A DNA stretch of 64,000 bases from Phoronis australis. Its lineage: Eukaryota > Phoronida > Phoronidae. The notes beneath the pieces are model-generated. The model was not told the DNA's origin, searched no databases, and saw only the letters and a list, made by a program, of their open reading frames with translations. The DNA is taken from contig NMRA01000030.1 of the NCBI GenBank assembly GCA_002633005.1, positions 1,169,957-1,233,956 on the forward strand, given 5' to 3'. This document shows positions 24,801-38,900 of this stretch, piece by piece (within the stretch, counting starts at the first letter, position 1; each line of letters starts with the position of its first letter). A program made the translations under genes and the position numbers.

Positions 24801-27800
24801 ATCCGTCTACATGTGAAAAAAGTACTCCTATTGGCACACAGCAATGGACCCTGTGGACTGATGTGACGTGTTTTCGAAGATAGCTGAAGTTGAAACTTTT
24901 CTGGTCTCAAAATTTTGTGGGAAAGTGGGAACATGTTTAAAACGAATGACAGAAGAAAATGGGGTATGAAATAAAAAGAAATGTGGTTTATATGGAAACT
25001 TTATTAACAGTCAACACATGTGTATACATATTAACTACAACTGAATAGGCGTGAACTAATCTCTTTAAGGGTGTGTGTGGATGGGCAATATGTGATGTAT
25101 AGCCATTAAGGGTGTGTTTGGATGGGCGGTAAGTGGTGTGTAGCCATTAAGATTGTGTATGGATGGGCAGTAATTGGTGTGTAGCCATTAAGGGTGTGTT
25201 TGGATGGGCAGTATGTGGTGTGTGGCCTTTACGGTTGTGTATGGATGGGCAGTAATTGGTGTGTAGCCATTAAGGGTGTGTTTGGATGGGCAGTATGTGG
25301 TGGGTAGCCATTAAGGGTTTGTTTGGATGGGCAGTAATTTGTGGGTAGCCATTAGGGTGTGTATGGATGGGTTTAATTGGTGTGTAGCCATGCAGTTCAG
25401 CTTTTTGAGAACAGTATTTGTTGTAGTCAAAGCAGAAAGGGCAGTTTGATGTTTTGAATGAAGATGAGTTTGGTGCATTGTCAAGCAATTCGATGTTTGT
25501 GTGCTTAGGCAAAAGCCTGATGTCAGAGACTTGCAGATTGTGAGGACTTTTGTCATTAGATGCCCCAGCCAGGTAATCTCCTCTTTTGTTCACTTGGACG
25601 CGGGCATGACCAGGCACATATGTCCACACCACAGCCCGGGATGGATGATTGGCATGGAAAATGGGCCAGCAAAAGGTCAGGAATGTAGAGCCAGGTCAAG
25701 CACATTGTAAGAAGTGTAGAGCAATGTGTAGCATACTGCAGTTGAATGTGAAGTTATGTCAAGCATATTTTTAGGAATGTAATCCTTTTCTATCCCTGTT
25801 GTGTCGTCCTTCACCAGGATCAAATGAAGAACGAAAAACACAGCTACATGTTACCTGCGGCTCAGTCTGTAATAATACTGTAGAAGACTAAGACTGTGTG
25901 CTGAAATAAAGGTCTATAGAACTTTGACCATCTTTATTGTCATTAAGGTGTCTGTTATTGTTATTACTGTATAACTGTCCTAGTTTTATACCATTTCTTG
26001 CTTATCCAATTGTTGTTCATACTTGAAATAAAAAGAAACATTCTGTGCAACATTCTACCTGTAACTGTCCCGGGTATTTTCGCTATTTTTCCTTTATTTA
26101 GAATTGTCTTTCCAGACTACATGTAGTCATTGACTTAGGTCTCTTTGAGGTGTGTCACCTTTGTTAGCCACACAGTAATAATTATTTAAGTCTTGTACGT
26201 GGCCATACTCGTATGTTCCTAGAGTGTTAGATAGAATGGCATTAGAAACATTATAATTTACTGAATAGGTAGTGGTATTATTGTCTCCCCAGCTGGTCCT
26301 AAGAAGGCAGTTAGACAGACCAAGCTGGACTTCTCATCAGTTCCAAAGAAGAAGATTACTCCAAAGAAGAAGAAGAAGAAGACTAATCCATGGGACAGTG
26401 AGAGTGACGATGATATGAGCGAGGACGACTTGTCTGACGCAGAGCCTGTTGTCATACCTCGTGAGCGTGGCCCCCGAAGGGCAGCAGGTATGTTGCGCTT
26501 GATTAGCTATTAAGACGCACTGTATATAAAAACCACTAAATTTTCAAAAAATCAGTCTATTCGTCAAAATTCAAAACAGTTTTATTTTTTGTATCCCAAT
26601 AAAAATCTAAATGCCACATTTTGTGCACTCAATGACCCCTAATTTCGCCGGTGAAGCATTAGACCGTAATTGGTCATATTAGCTGTCTCCAAAATTTTAT
26701 GTTTTCAACATCGAAAATAAGTAACTTACAAAATGGATTGAAATTTGGGCTTTGGTGCCTGGAATAACCAATGTATACTCTGCATAATTATTTCGTGTTT
26801 ATTCAAATTTGACATCAATATGCTCAACAAGGAAGATAATCCACAGACCACTTTGCTAATTTTAGCAGCTGTTTTATTTGTGACCTCTTACCACCGTATG
26901 GCACCTTGTAGCTTTATGTAATTTTTTGAACATACAACTGAAGTGTTAAGGTAGGTGGATACACAAAAAAATAATATTGACTTTTTTACATTTTTATATC
27001 ATCCTAATCTTTAATTATTGATGCATAGTATACTGAAGAAAAATAAAATCATTCTGAAATCCAAAGTTGTTTTTTTAATTATATTTGACCAAGTTTCAGT
27101 AAGTCATATGGCTTGAGTGCTCACCAGCTCAGTGACTGACAAGTGGGGCGGAGCTCATACCAGGACACTAGCTCTTATCTAACCCTGTCAACAAACATTG
27201 CGTAACCGGGCAATCGAGAGGGCTGTACCAGCTGATATTGATGTTGTAGCAAGGCCAAGAATAAAATAATTCTATTTTTGACCATGTGGAAGTTGGTGGT
27301 GAAATGGTGAACTAGCTCTTGTTCTGAGCCTGAGCCTGTTTGTCCATCTTCAAATAATAAGTTGAGTACGCAAGTCCTACCGAAGCCATCACTGCACTCA
27401 GCTTGAGGAGTAGGCGCAGAAATTGTGCGTGTGCAAAAGAAGTGAAAGGTGAGGTGTCTTGCGAGAGGACGGTGAGCGTCGACGTGGGTGGTGTTGCACG
27501 GTTCGATGAGAGTGCATGTACGCGCTGTGAAGACACGCCGGGCGGGCGAGACATGGACAACTACATGCCGTCAGAGTAGAGTTTTGGAGATAAACTGTGC
27601 TTCTGTGCTAGGAACGCGCCATGGAGAAACTAGGCTCCCAAACTCGGAGGATTTTTTAACTGAAAGTGCTATTTTCTCATCCCAAAGTCCATTCGGTCAA
27701 AATGTTGGCGGTACAGGCATGTAAAAATGTTGAACCATTACAATGAAAGTAGTTCTTTATCCTCGTCGCCAATATTGTTATGTAGACAGTACTGCGGTGA

Positions 27801-29879
27801 TTTGATATAACACATATATTGGTTGATGAGGAGACAGTAACTACATATAATATTGGAATAGGCCAACTAACAAATAGGTCTAGGTAATACAGTTAGAGTC
27901 TTTTACCACGCTGAGTGGAGAGTTCATATGAGTCGCATAAACAATCAACACATGGTTTTAATGTGTGGTCGGCACACAAGTACAGCAGACAATAGATCAA
28001 CGCTAAGCTCCGCCCACGTGACAGCCATATTTGTTTTGGTCGTCTGTTGTGCTTCACAAGTTCGCAAAAATGATTAAAATTATGCTTTAAACAAACAGGT
28101 ATGTCACATTTTCTAAACATGAAATAAATATCAGATTTATTTCTAGTACATGAACAAAAATTGGAACATAATGACGGTGCATTCTGAACGAATGTTGACC
28201 TCAAGTGGCAATCGATGCCTGCTTAAGTTCAAAGCCGTTTTTCTAGGCTTGTGATTTCACGTTAGTGACAAGATTCTCGCGCCTATTTTTTCACAGCACG
28301 TGGGTCAATTTTTAAGAAATTTGAAATCCTCTAGGACTGAAGCAAAATCGCGTGCCAGGGTTTTTTGATATATGGACCAGATTTTTAGTTATTAGATGGA
28401 AAGCGACCAAGTGACAGAAAGTGGCGTGCTTGCCCCAACTCGCACGCAAAAATGGCACAAAATCAAGATCATAATGATTTCGTACATATATTTGGTATGG
28501 ATAAGTAGAATATTGCGTAAGGAAACAGTTGATGATAATCCCTGTGCATTTTAAAATCTAGGTAAAATTGGATTTTTTGAAAAATAAAAAATATGATTTT
28601 TTAAAAAAATGAACTACAATAAAAACTTTATTTTTTCGAATTTTGTCACTTGCAGAGTTATTTGTAACTAGTTAAACCCCCTTCATACTTATTTTAGATA
28701 GGAACCTGGAGATTTGACCAGTGTGTGCACCTACCTTAATCTTGATGACAGCAAAAACATCTTGCCTTGATTTTAGTGAAAATTGTCTTGCAAAACTGTC
28801 TATTTTGGAAATGATGAGCAGAGTTTACAGACCATTTGAATAAAAGTTTGAACAAAAATTCTGCATTAAATTGTTATAAAAGTCAAGTCTAAGCTCTTTC
28901 AAGTGAAAACAAATTTTTTTTGATCTATTGCACGGTCAGTATCAAAACTGAACCAGATGAACTTTGTCCTGTGAGTCAGTTGACATTAGGTTTGAGGATA
29001 TATAAAAACTTCTACATGTAACTCTTGTTTTCTTCCATTATCAGGTTAATTTAAGCACTCTTTTTAATGTCTAGTAAATGCCTTGGAAGTTTAAATATGT
29101 AAGCATTGATATTTGTAAAGATTGTTTTTGAGGGTATCGTGTGCTTAAAGACAAAATGGGGAATGAAGCTCCTTCCACACAAAGTGCGATCACGAAAGCT
29201 TTGTGGCTTTAGTCAGTCATGCTAAAGACACTTCAGAGCATCTGAGATGTTGTAAAGTACCGTATAAATCAAGGCCAGTGGCAGAGTGTGAGCTCCTACT
29301 AGCCAGTATAGATAAATTTGTGACTTAGAATTACCCATCGTGGAGTCAAATCATGTGTCATGTTCACCGAATAGAATTTGGTGTCGGGTTTTCACCCAAG
29401 CAGAAAGTATCCGCACTATGAACACCTGAAATGACAGTGGCATGGCGAGCACCTATTTGCCTCCGTCGACACCTCAAGTGGCACCCCACCCGAGACTTTA
29501 ATAAAATTTTCTTTCATGAATTGTTTTCTATTGACATTGAATGTTTGTCGCACTGTCAGAACTATTCGAAGTTGGGTGACTGGCAGGGAGGTGCAAACGC
29601 CAAACTTCTGGTGGCCAGTGGAGACTAAAATTCGTAGCAAGCTGAGGGGGTATTACAGTATCAATGGACCCAAAATTACATTGAATTTTGGCTGAGTTGA
29701 CGAATTTTTTTTTTTTTGCACTGAGCAGAGGGCCATAGCCCCCTTGTGTGACCCCGTCCTATGCCAGTGGCTCTCGCAATGAAGATAAAAAACGAGAGCA
29801 AGGCAGATTGGGCTTCTAGTAGTGTCCACAGTTTCCATGTTAACAAACAGCGACACTGTCTATCCTATAGACGAAGCGC

Positions 29880-29932
<53 letters not shown>

Positions 29933-32900
29933 CTTTATTTAAAGAGGATGAAAATACAATAAATGTAAAACATGCTTTAGCCAAAGGGTAATATCCAGCA
30001 TGGTCCTCAGCAGACATGCCAGTCATGCATAATTTTTTGTAATAAGCAATAATCATCAGTGTGGCTTTGAGAGAATGGTAATTAGTGGTGTTGTCTGCTT
30101 TTTATCTAAGATAAAATTTTTTTACATCGTGTTTTTGCAAGGTTATTACACGTTCCAACAGCCCCCTGTTGGTGGTTGAGGCAACTGAGAATAGGCAAAT
30201 AGGACCAAGTGCAGTTCATGTAATGCTTCGTAAGTTACAATTGTGGGAGAGACAAGATTTTTTATTTTAGAAATGACTAAACAAATTATTATAAGGTCAG
30301 TTTTTGGAAAGGTGCAATATGGCTGCCAGAGTGCCAAATTTGGCTGAAAATGGCTTCAGTGAAAACCTTCAAAATAGCCATTTTTGCTACACAAAATCAC
30401 AGCATTCAATTTGACAATGGATTTTGAAAGTTGTGTCATTGAATTATTCAATCATAGTTCTTTCAAAAGATATCACTCAGTTGTTTTCACCTCGCTATAC
30501 ATGGTAGAAAAACGCATTCAAACTGAATATCTGCTTTGCAACTTTTATTAAAATATCTTGATCTGTTTACACCGACTTCTTTTCTATTTACATTGTCACG
30601 ATGTAAATAGACAAGAGGTGGGTGTAAATAGACCAAGAGATTATAATAATAGTTGTAACACATCACCACCTCAGAGCAGTTTTAGAAAGTCATATCTACT
30701 TGTGCGCCCATTTTTTTTAAAAAAAGGAGGTACAGGCTATAAATTGAGAAAGATGTATGGAAATATGTAGAAAACTAGATTTTTCTACACTACACCAAAC
30801 CATTCTCATGTGCTAAGTCTCAAAAATCTGTGGTTTTGGGTATAGACATTACCTGTTGGATTTTATACGGATGTTACTTGGGGTTGCCTTCAGTACATGA
30901 CATAAGCATATGACATCATCACCATGAATTAGCATATCATGTTGCCTGGGTGCAAGTCACCATTTATTAGCATATGTCGCCTTGGTACAAGTCACCATTA
31001 ATTAGCATATCATGTCACCTTGGTTTAAGTCACCCTGAATTAGTATATCATGTCGCCTGGGTGCAAGTCACCATGAATTAGTAAATCATGTCGCCTGGGT
31101 GCAAGTCACCATTAATTAACATATCATGTCGCCTGGGTGCAAGTCACCATTAATTAGCATATCATGTCGCCTGGGTGCAAGTCACCATTAATTAGCATAT
31201 CATGTCGCCTGGGTGCAAGTCACCATTAATTAGCATATCATGTCGCCTGGGTGCAAGCAGAATACATCATCCATAGTAACTGAGTATTTCACAAACTGGA
31301 AACAATATTCCTGTGGAGTCGTTGTTTTTGTGAACAGAATTAAATTTCAGCACATAGAAACTGTATCTTGTTTGATTATTTTTGACGTGTAGCATTGGCG
31401 ACTTAAACTTTTACAATGAGATTTATGGTATTACATGTGATTGGATTAGTTGTGTTGTTAGCTTTCTTCTTGGTTATCTTTCAGCCGCTAAGAAGACCTG
31501 CTACAATTTGAGTGATAGTGAGGCTGATGATGACAATGCCAATGCCAATGCGGTCGACATTTCCGACAACGATTCCTTCAAACCTGATGATGGATCTGAC
31601 AACGAAGACTCGTTCGTGGCAGTTCAAAGTAAAAGGTGAGCTGGACACTTAACTTGTTGATAAGGAGAGCTTCAAAACATTGCTTGATTTAAACAAAATC
31701 TTTTTTGTTCAAAAATGGTATTAGTAGACCTTCATTGTTTTCATCGTCATCTTTCTTTGCATCAGCAATTCATGAGATTTCGATTCATTTTCAATGTCAA
31801 ATCCAACACTTAAATGGCCATGAATCCATTTCTATGGTAACTTGACTTTGTTGCTATGTAAGCACGTATTGTTGAAGTTGGTGTTAACCAAGGATTCACT
31901 CGTTGATTCGATATGACTATGACACTACTGTGCTGTGGCATGCCAGTGTTAACCGAGGATTTACTCGTTGATTCAATATGACTTTGACACTACTGTGCTG
32001 TGGCATGTCACTGTTAACCAAAGGTTCACTTGTTTATTCAATATGACTTTGACACTACTGTGCTGTGGCATGCCAGTGTTAACCGAGGGTTCACTCGTTG
32101 ATTCAATATGACTATGACACTACTGCGCTGTGGTATGCCTGCTTAACTCTTCACTTTCAGAAGGTGAGAGTTTTTGCTCTGTGGCTGACATGCATACCAG
32201 GATTTCCGTAGATAAGCCCATGGACATGTATTCGTAAAATGAAAAATATCAGACGTTTTAGTAACCTCAAATAAACCCCTTGGCGTTTATATGGAAAAAC
32301 GCAGCGTGTAAACATAGGTTTCCTGACTTGGTCATTTTTTTTACTTAAAATATGTTTTTTAAATTTTATGTTAATAAATGCATAGTTTGCCAGCAAATGA
32401 TAAATGCTACGCAAAACTGAATTTGTGACTAAAAGTTGATGCATAGTGGGCTTTTAGGAGGAAATTTCTGAATAAACGCTCTGTTGACACTTCACACCAA
32501 AAGTTATAACACCAAATAAAACGCCCATGGGCATAATTTGCCGAATAAACGCCTATTGGCATTTCATGGGAGGGGGGCTTATCAACGGAAAACCCCAGTA
32601 CGTTCCATCTTTAAGCTTATGGAGGACACTCAAAGACGGTCAAACTTGGCAAACTTTGGAGTGTCATATTTCAGAAATGTCTGATCGGATTGATATGAAG
32701 CTTGCAGATACCAAGCTTTGTGCACTGATCTCTGAAAGGCTGTTCTAATTTTGCATGATGGGCTTTTGAAAAATAGGATATTTATAATTCTAATGAAATG
32801 ACACATCAAATGAAAACGAAATAATTATTTAAGAAAACTGTAACATTGTTTTTGAGATTTCGTCTTGGACATTTATATCAAGCAAAATTTGGTTTTGTTG

Positions 32901-35900
32901 TTGATATTGTTTTTGTTGTACTTTTCGTGACATAGTCACGTGATCCAATTAATGGCAGATTGGTGAAGGAACTAACTCTTTAGTTTTGTGGATATTTGAG
33001 TAAATACACCGGCTTTTCGAGTAGGTCCTACAGAATTTTAAGGACATTTGCTGTGGGCAGGCTCAAGTGTACTGAGTGCATAATGAGTCATCTAGTTCTC
33101 CAGTTCAAGTCTTTTGTCAAGAAGAAAGTTTCTTTGTTAATACAGAAGTGTATGATTCTGCCCATATTGCGTTAACATGTGGTTTAATCCCCGCAGGAAA
33201 CCAGCTGGTAAGAAAATGCAGAAGGCTCTGGAGTCAGACGATGAAGTCGAGATGACAAACACACAGTCCTCAGAAGGTGATTTTCCTCAATGTTGATGGT
33301 TGGTGGTAGATGCACGGTGATTCCAGATGAACCAGCTGGCTGCATATATGAACCAGCTGGCTACATATCTGTCAACCGTTAGCCCAATAAGTGCTTTCTC
33401 GTCATTTTCTACTGCCTGTAGAGAGGAGCATCCGCAGGCAGCTGACAGTTGATGAATTTGTGACGTATCAGATTTGTTTATTTTGAAATGAAATCTAAAA
33501 CAACCATTGCAATTAACCATAATAGCATAAATCTAATAACATTATTGTCCTGACATAATTGGCAGATCTAGTGCCAGCCACAATTTTTCGAAGAAGAAAA
33601 TTTGCGTAAGCCCTAAAAATGGCATGACGGTGGTATATTTTGTTGATTAGTTGGTAGTGTCTGTAGGTGCCATTGATGGATGTGGTTGTTGGCGAGGACT
33701 ATCATTTAGTTTTGAAACCTTTATCATAATTTCCTTAACAGTTGTCTCTGTAAGTGACAGTGAGGAAGTGGCACCCTCTCCCAAGAAGGCTCCAGCCAAG
33801 AAGAATGCTGGTAAAGTCGGTGGTGGTGGTGGTGGTGGTGGTGATGATGGCTCTAAACCAGCCAAGAAACCACGTAAGCCAATCGCTAGTCAGAAGAAAC
33901 TGCAGGAGGTGTTGAGTGACAGTGAGGGCGAGAACGCTGAGCCAAAAAAGGTAGTGAAGAAAAAGGCACTGGGAAAGAAGACTGTTGGCAAGAAGGGTAT
34001 GTTATAGTGAGGTGTTATAGAAGGTTGTTATTGTGAGGTGTTTTAGAAGGGTGTTGCAGTGAAGTGCCTGTGGTAGTGACTATAGCCAGTGTGTTCATCT
34101 GTATGCGCATAAGGTTATATGTTGGTTGCATGCTCCTAAAAATCAAGATTCAATTGGCACAAGTGCAGTGTAAAAATCTGGGTGACCCACCACACTCCTT
34201 TTTGGCCCCGCCACTCATAACCTTGCCCAAATTCACTTAATCCAGACAGGAGAACTTAACAGCTACGCAGAAATTGGTATCAAAAATGAATATGATCAAC
34301 AAGTTACATGGCTATTGTCGATGTCTGTGGACCAACTGGAGATAACATAATTTAAAATCTGATTTGAACCTACCATATTTGCCGTAATAACTGCCCAGGT
34401 CGCTTAGAAAAATTCATTTCAGGGGGGGCGCTTATTATAACCCAAGGCGGTGGAAACCCGGTCTCCGAAACTAGTGCAATCGGAAGCTAAGATTCATCAT
34501 ATTTACGCTCTGACGTATCTGGAATCTATGAAAGACTTTCTACAAAACTGTTGTGCATTGCTATCAAATTAAGATCATTTTACAGAAAATTGTGCTGAAG
34601 TCCCAGGGCGATAACTCGCCAACTGCCTGCCTTGCAATCGTCAATATGGTGACTTGAATGCTTGAATAAATACAGTTTCGACTCAAGCAAATTACCTGAA
34701 ATCCTCCTTAAGTTTTCCAAGTAGCGTCCCAAAGATTTTTAAGTTCCTGTGGAGTTGGGATCACGGCAGGTTTAAGTACAAATCTGTGCTACATCATACC
34801 ATCTACATGTATGATCAGCAACATGAGGAAAATGTCTGGATGAACACACGTTGTTGTCACGTGACCGTTTTGTTTTGAAGTTGTCTGCATTTGTGAGTAA
34901 GCGAGCGCGTGCGTGTCACCAGAGTTCATTTGCTAGAGCAGATACAGTCTTTTGGCCAGAGCCACGCAATCTAACGAGCTAGATGTGCATTGCATCTAAA
35001 AAAATTCGCACAAGCAGTAGGCCTAAACCAGAGCGTGTTTCATTCAGCACTTGCCGGTCTCATGTGCTAAAAACGCTCGACATTTGTCTCGGTAAGGTCA
35101 TATTAGTTGCCGTGTGGCTGGATGCGTGCGTGACTATCTGACAGTTATTTTTCGGTGCAAGGGTGTGTAAGCATTCACTGGCCAAGCTTTTTATTAGTCT
35201 TCGACTCGCGGTTTTCATGTGTAGGCCTACAAAGAAATTTGGATTCCTGTTGAAAGCGGGAAATAGCCTATCTACAAAGCAATCCCGTACACAAATGCAC
35301 TACTTCTGTTCTGAAAGGCCAGACCATTGGTCCTCGCAATATCAGCAGAACTTTTGTGTTCGTTTTGAGGCATGGTGGAAGTTTGAAGTGTATAGTCACG
35401 CTAAATACCGACATAGCGGCAAGGCTCGTGGTCTACAAATTCTGTGCACAATGATTTTTTTCAGGACTGTCGGATATTATTGATTAATTGAGGACGATAC
35501 TGTAGAATTTTAGGACTGTAGGTAAGGCATTTTTCGCATTTACACGTTCATGGACTGGGCGCTTATTTTAGCAAAGTCTGAAAATGCGTGGGGGGTGCTT
35601 ATAGGGACATGGGCGGTTATTACAGCGAATACAGTATCTCCTTGTGCAACATAATCATTTTATCCCATTCCTTCCTCTCATTTGCTTTGTGACCTGGCCT
35701 ACATTTGGTACTGCCTCGTTTTTGATAATGCACAGCAACTGAATACAGTTGGGGACGAGGCAATGACCTTGACATTAGTTCTCTTAAATGGCGAAATGCA
35801 AGTGAACACTGAAGAAATAGGTGGAGAAATGGTAAATTTTATTTTGTTCACGTTTACAATTCAAACAATTTGAGTTATATTGCACAAAATAGTCAATAAC

Positions 35901-38900
35901 TTAAAGTGGAACTTGCATGCTAATTCCGGATCTCTCTGATTGCTTGTTCAAATTAGTTAGAAACACAACATATAGCAATGTGAATATGAAGTACGTTGAA
36001 ACTTGCAAAATGTTTTTAAAGGTTATCTCAAACCTTGTTTAGTGGCCTTCGTTATAACTCGTATATAAAAAACTAGGCTTTGTTAACTAAAGAAAGTATG
36101 TACTTTCTTAAGTCAAAATTCCATGTTTAATAAAGGTGTGTTTATAGCAAAATAACCCCTAGGTCGATTTTAATGAAACCTTTTTATGCGCCCACATATT
36201 TATATGTAGACTTATGCCGTCATCCCTGTCCGTCCGGCGTCCGTCCGGCCCGCGTCTGCTGCTCTGTCTCCAAAACCTTTTGACATATGTTCATGAAAGT
36301 TTGCAAATGTGTTCCTTTCATGGATGGAATGGCATCAGCGAACTTTCGGACGGATCCGACTACCGGTGTGCCCCCTTGTGGCAATTTTAGTTTTTTGCGT
36401 GTACATCTGTATCTTCAAATGTCCTCGAAGTATTTTCATAAAATTTGGCATATAGGCATGTATTAGTGAGATGACGCTAGCCTCATGTTTCCGGATGGAT
36501 TCGACATAGTTTGCGCCACCTAGTAGCCATTTTTACTGTTTTCAAGCATGGTTTTTGGCATCCACCCCTCTATCAACCAAACCGCTCTAAAGATGATTGT
36601 GAAAATTGGCAGGTATGTTCTTATTAGGAGGAGGACGGCTCATAATGATTTTCCGATGACTTTGACTACTGTGGCACCTCCTAGTGGCAGATTTTTTGCG
36701 CCCATGGCTGTATCTTCTAAAGCGCTAGCAGGATCTTCTTTAAATTTAGCAATTGTATTTATATGATGTTATCAACGGCTGACCACCACTTTTGGACAGA
36801 TCTGACTACCAGTTTCCCCCCTAGTGGCAATTTTAGTTTTGATGTTTACCTCTGTATCTTCAAAGGTCCTCTACAGATTTTCATAAAATTTGGAATATAG
36901 GAATCTATTGGTGAGATGACGCTATCCTCCTGTTTTCGGACGGAGTCAAGGTATTTTACGCCACCTTGTGGCCATTTTTGCTGTTTTCCACCCCTGTGTC
37001 AACCAAACCAGTCTAAGGATGATTTTGAAAATTGATATCTTCAGTGAAGAGATCACTTGACGATGACGACTTCGACTACTATGGTGCCTCCTACAAGGCT
37101 TGGAATTTTCCACGGAAACACGGATTTCCACTTTTTTCAAATGTTCTGTCCAGGTATTTTATTACATTTCTGCGTAAAAAAATCAGATTTGATATAAAAT
37201 TTGTGCGGCAAATTTCTTTCTTACCGCGGCGTTGCCAACGACTTTCACCTCGAAAAGTGGAAGTTGCTCTTTATGTTTCGGAGGAACGTAAATTGTCAAC
37301 ATTGCCGGGGCATCTGGGATAGCGTGGTGGATGTCTTCAATGGCGTCTCTTGTGATTGTAAACTGCAGTGACTAATACTACGACTCTACAGCAAAAAATG
37401 TGTGGAGGTGGGAGTAGCGGACGAGCTAAAAAGACGCAGACGCACGCTTCTGGAGGTGGTACCGTTTTTTTTAGTCCTCCCGATTTTTGTTGGCAAAAGG
37501 TCCATATCGAATATTTCAAGGCTGGCTGTGCGCATGATTTGGGATGTAAAAATTTCCGCTTTTTTTGTTATTGGTCATTCCAAGCCCTGCTCCTAGTGGT
37601 AGTTTTGTTTCACTTTGCGCCTATAGCTGTATCTCCTAAACCCACTGCATGATTTTTATTAAATTTAGTAAGTGTTATTTATTTGAAGCAAACAACAGAA
37701 GACGATGACTTTCAGGCAGATCAAATGAACACTGTGCCCCCTAGTGGCAATTTCATTGTTTTGTATTTTCCTTTGTTTCTCTGAAGTTCCTTCACAGATT
37801 TTTATGAAATTTGTAAATAGCTTTCTATTATAGAAGTGATGGTATGTTCCCGTTTTCAGATGGACTGGATGCTTTTGTGCCATCTAGTGGCCATTTTATG
37901 ATATAAATAAACAACCCTAGAAGCAGCCCGTTTGCTTTGGATTCGTGAGCGCATTTCAACGCTTCGTGCTGTTCTTGTTAAATGAAAACATCACCAGTTT
38001 AGCTTTTTCTCAAAACGTATGTTTGTAAAAATAGATGTCGCAGTAATCTTTGTTACATTACGCAAAAAGTAGGCGAATATCCTAAAATCTTGTTTTGAGA
38101 TTGATGAATAGATATTACTTTTGGAAAGTTTCAGAAAAATACATCAAGCCGTTTTCGAGAATTCATGTTCCTAAGTTCAAATGAAGTTGATTTGTCGAAG
38201 CTTAGAAAGGCTGATTATTTGGCGAGACGTGAAAATCTCAAGGCCTTAGGTTAACTAGATGGTGAAAACTTGTGTTTTGATCAGTATAACATATACTCCG
38301 CTTAGCCATGTTAATTGTTTCAACATTCATGCCCAATGTCATCAGAATTTCCGGTGCATAATTAACTCAATTAGCACAAAAGCGTCAAAATCAATCTGGT
38401 CACGTGCAGAGCCAGCACTTTAGGTGTGTCAAACTGGTGCATTGTGGTCTGCTTTAAAGTAGGTCAACAGTTCATTGTTAGACACACCACGCACTAGGAG
38501 ACTGATATGAAAACCAAGTACGAAATGGATACCGAAATCGGGTTGGTGGTTAAAGCACGTAGTGAGCATAAGATTGAAACATTGTAATGTCAAATTTTTG
38601 GTGAGGATTTATCTCTTTTCGCAGCTTGCTGTGTTTGTGAACACGAAGTCACCGAGGCATGAGGTGACTTGTAACATTTGTTCTCAACGGTCGTATGCAT
38701 ACAGACACAAAACTCTCAGGATCAAAGCTATGTTTTGTCTTGGTTTACTCCAGCATCTTTCTATCATATGTACACGTTGTTGAGGTAATACTATGGCGAG
38801 GACTGAGGGTACATGCAGAGCTGCTCTGTGCCTGGTGTGGTTCCAAGGTGGTTCTGCCAAATCTTTTTTTCTCGCTACATGGTATATATTTGGTATTTGG

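Noticed and set aside
24610-24883. Overlapping plus-strand frames of 60 and 82 codons
   Set aside because: No splice sites in keeping with TOP2 phases and no recognisable motif; probably chance.
30901-31258. CRISPR-like array
   Set aside because: The units are head-to-tail without unique spacers, in an animal intron; it is a minisatellite.
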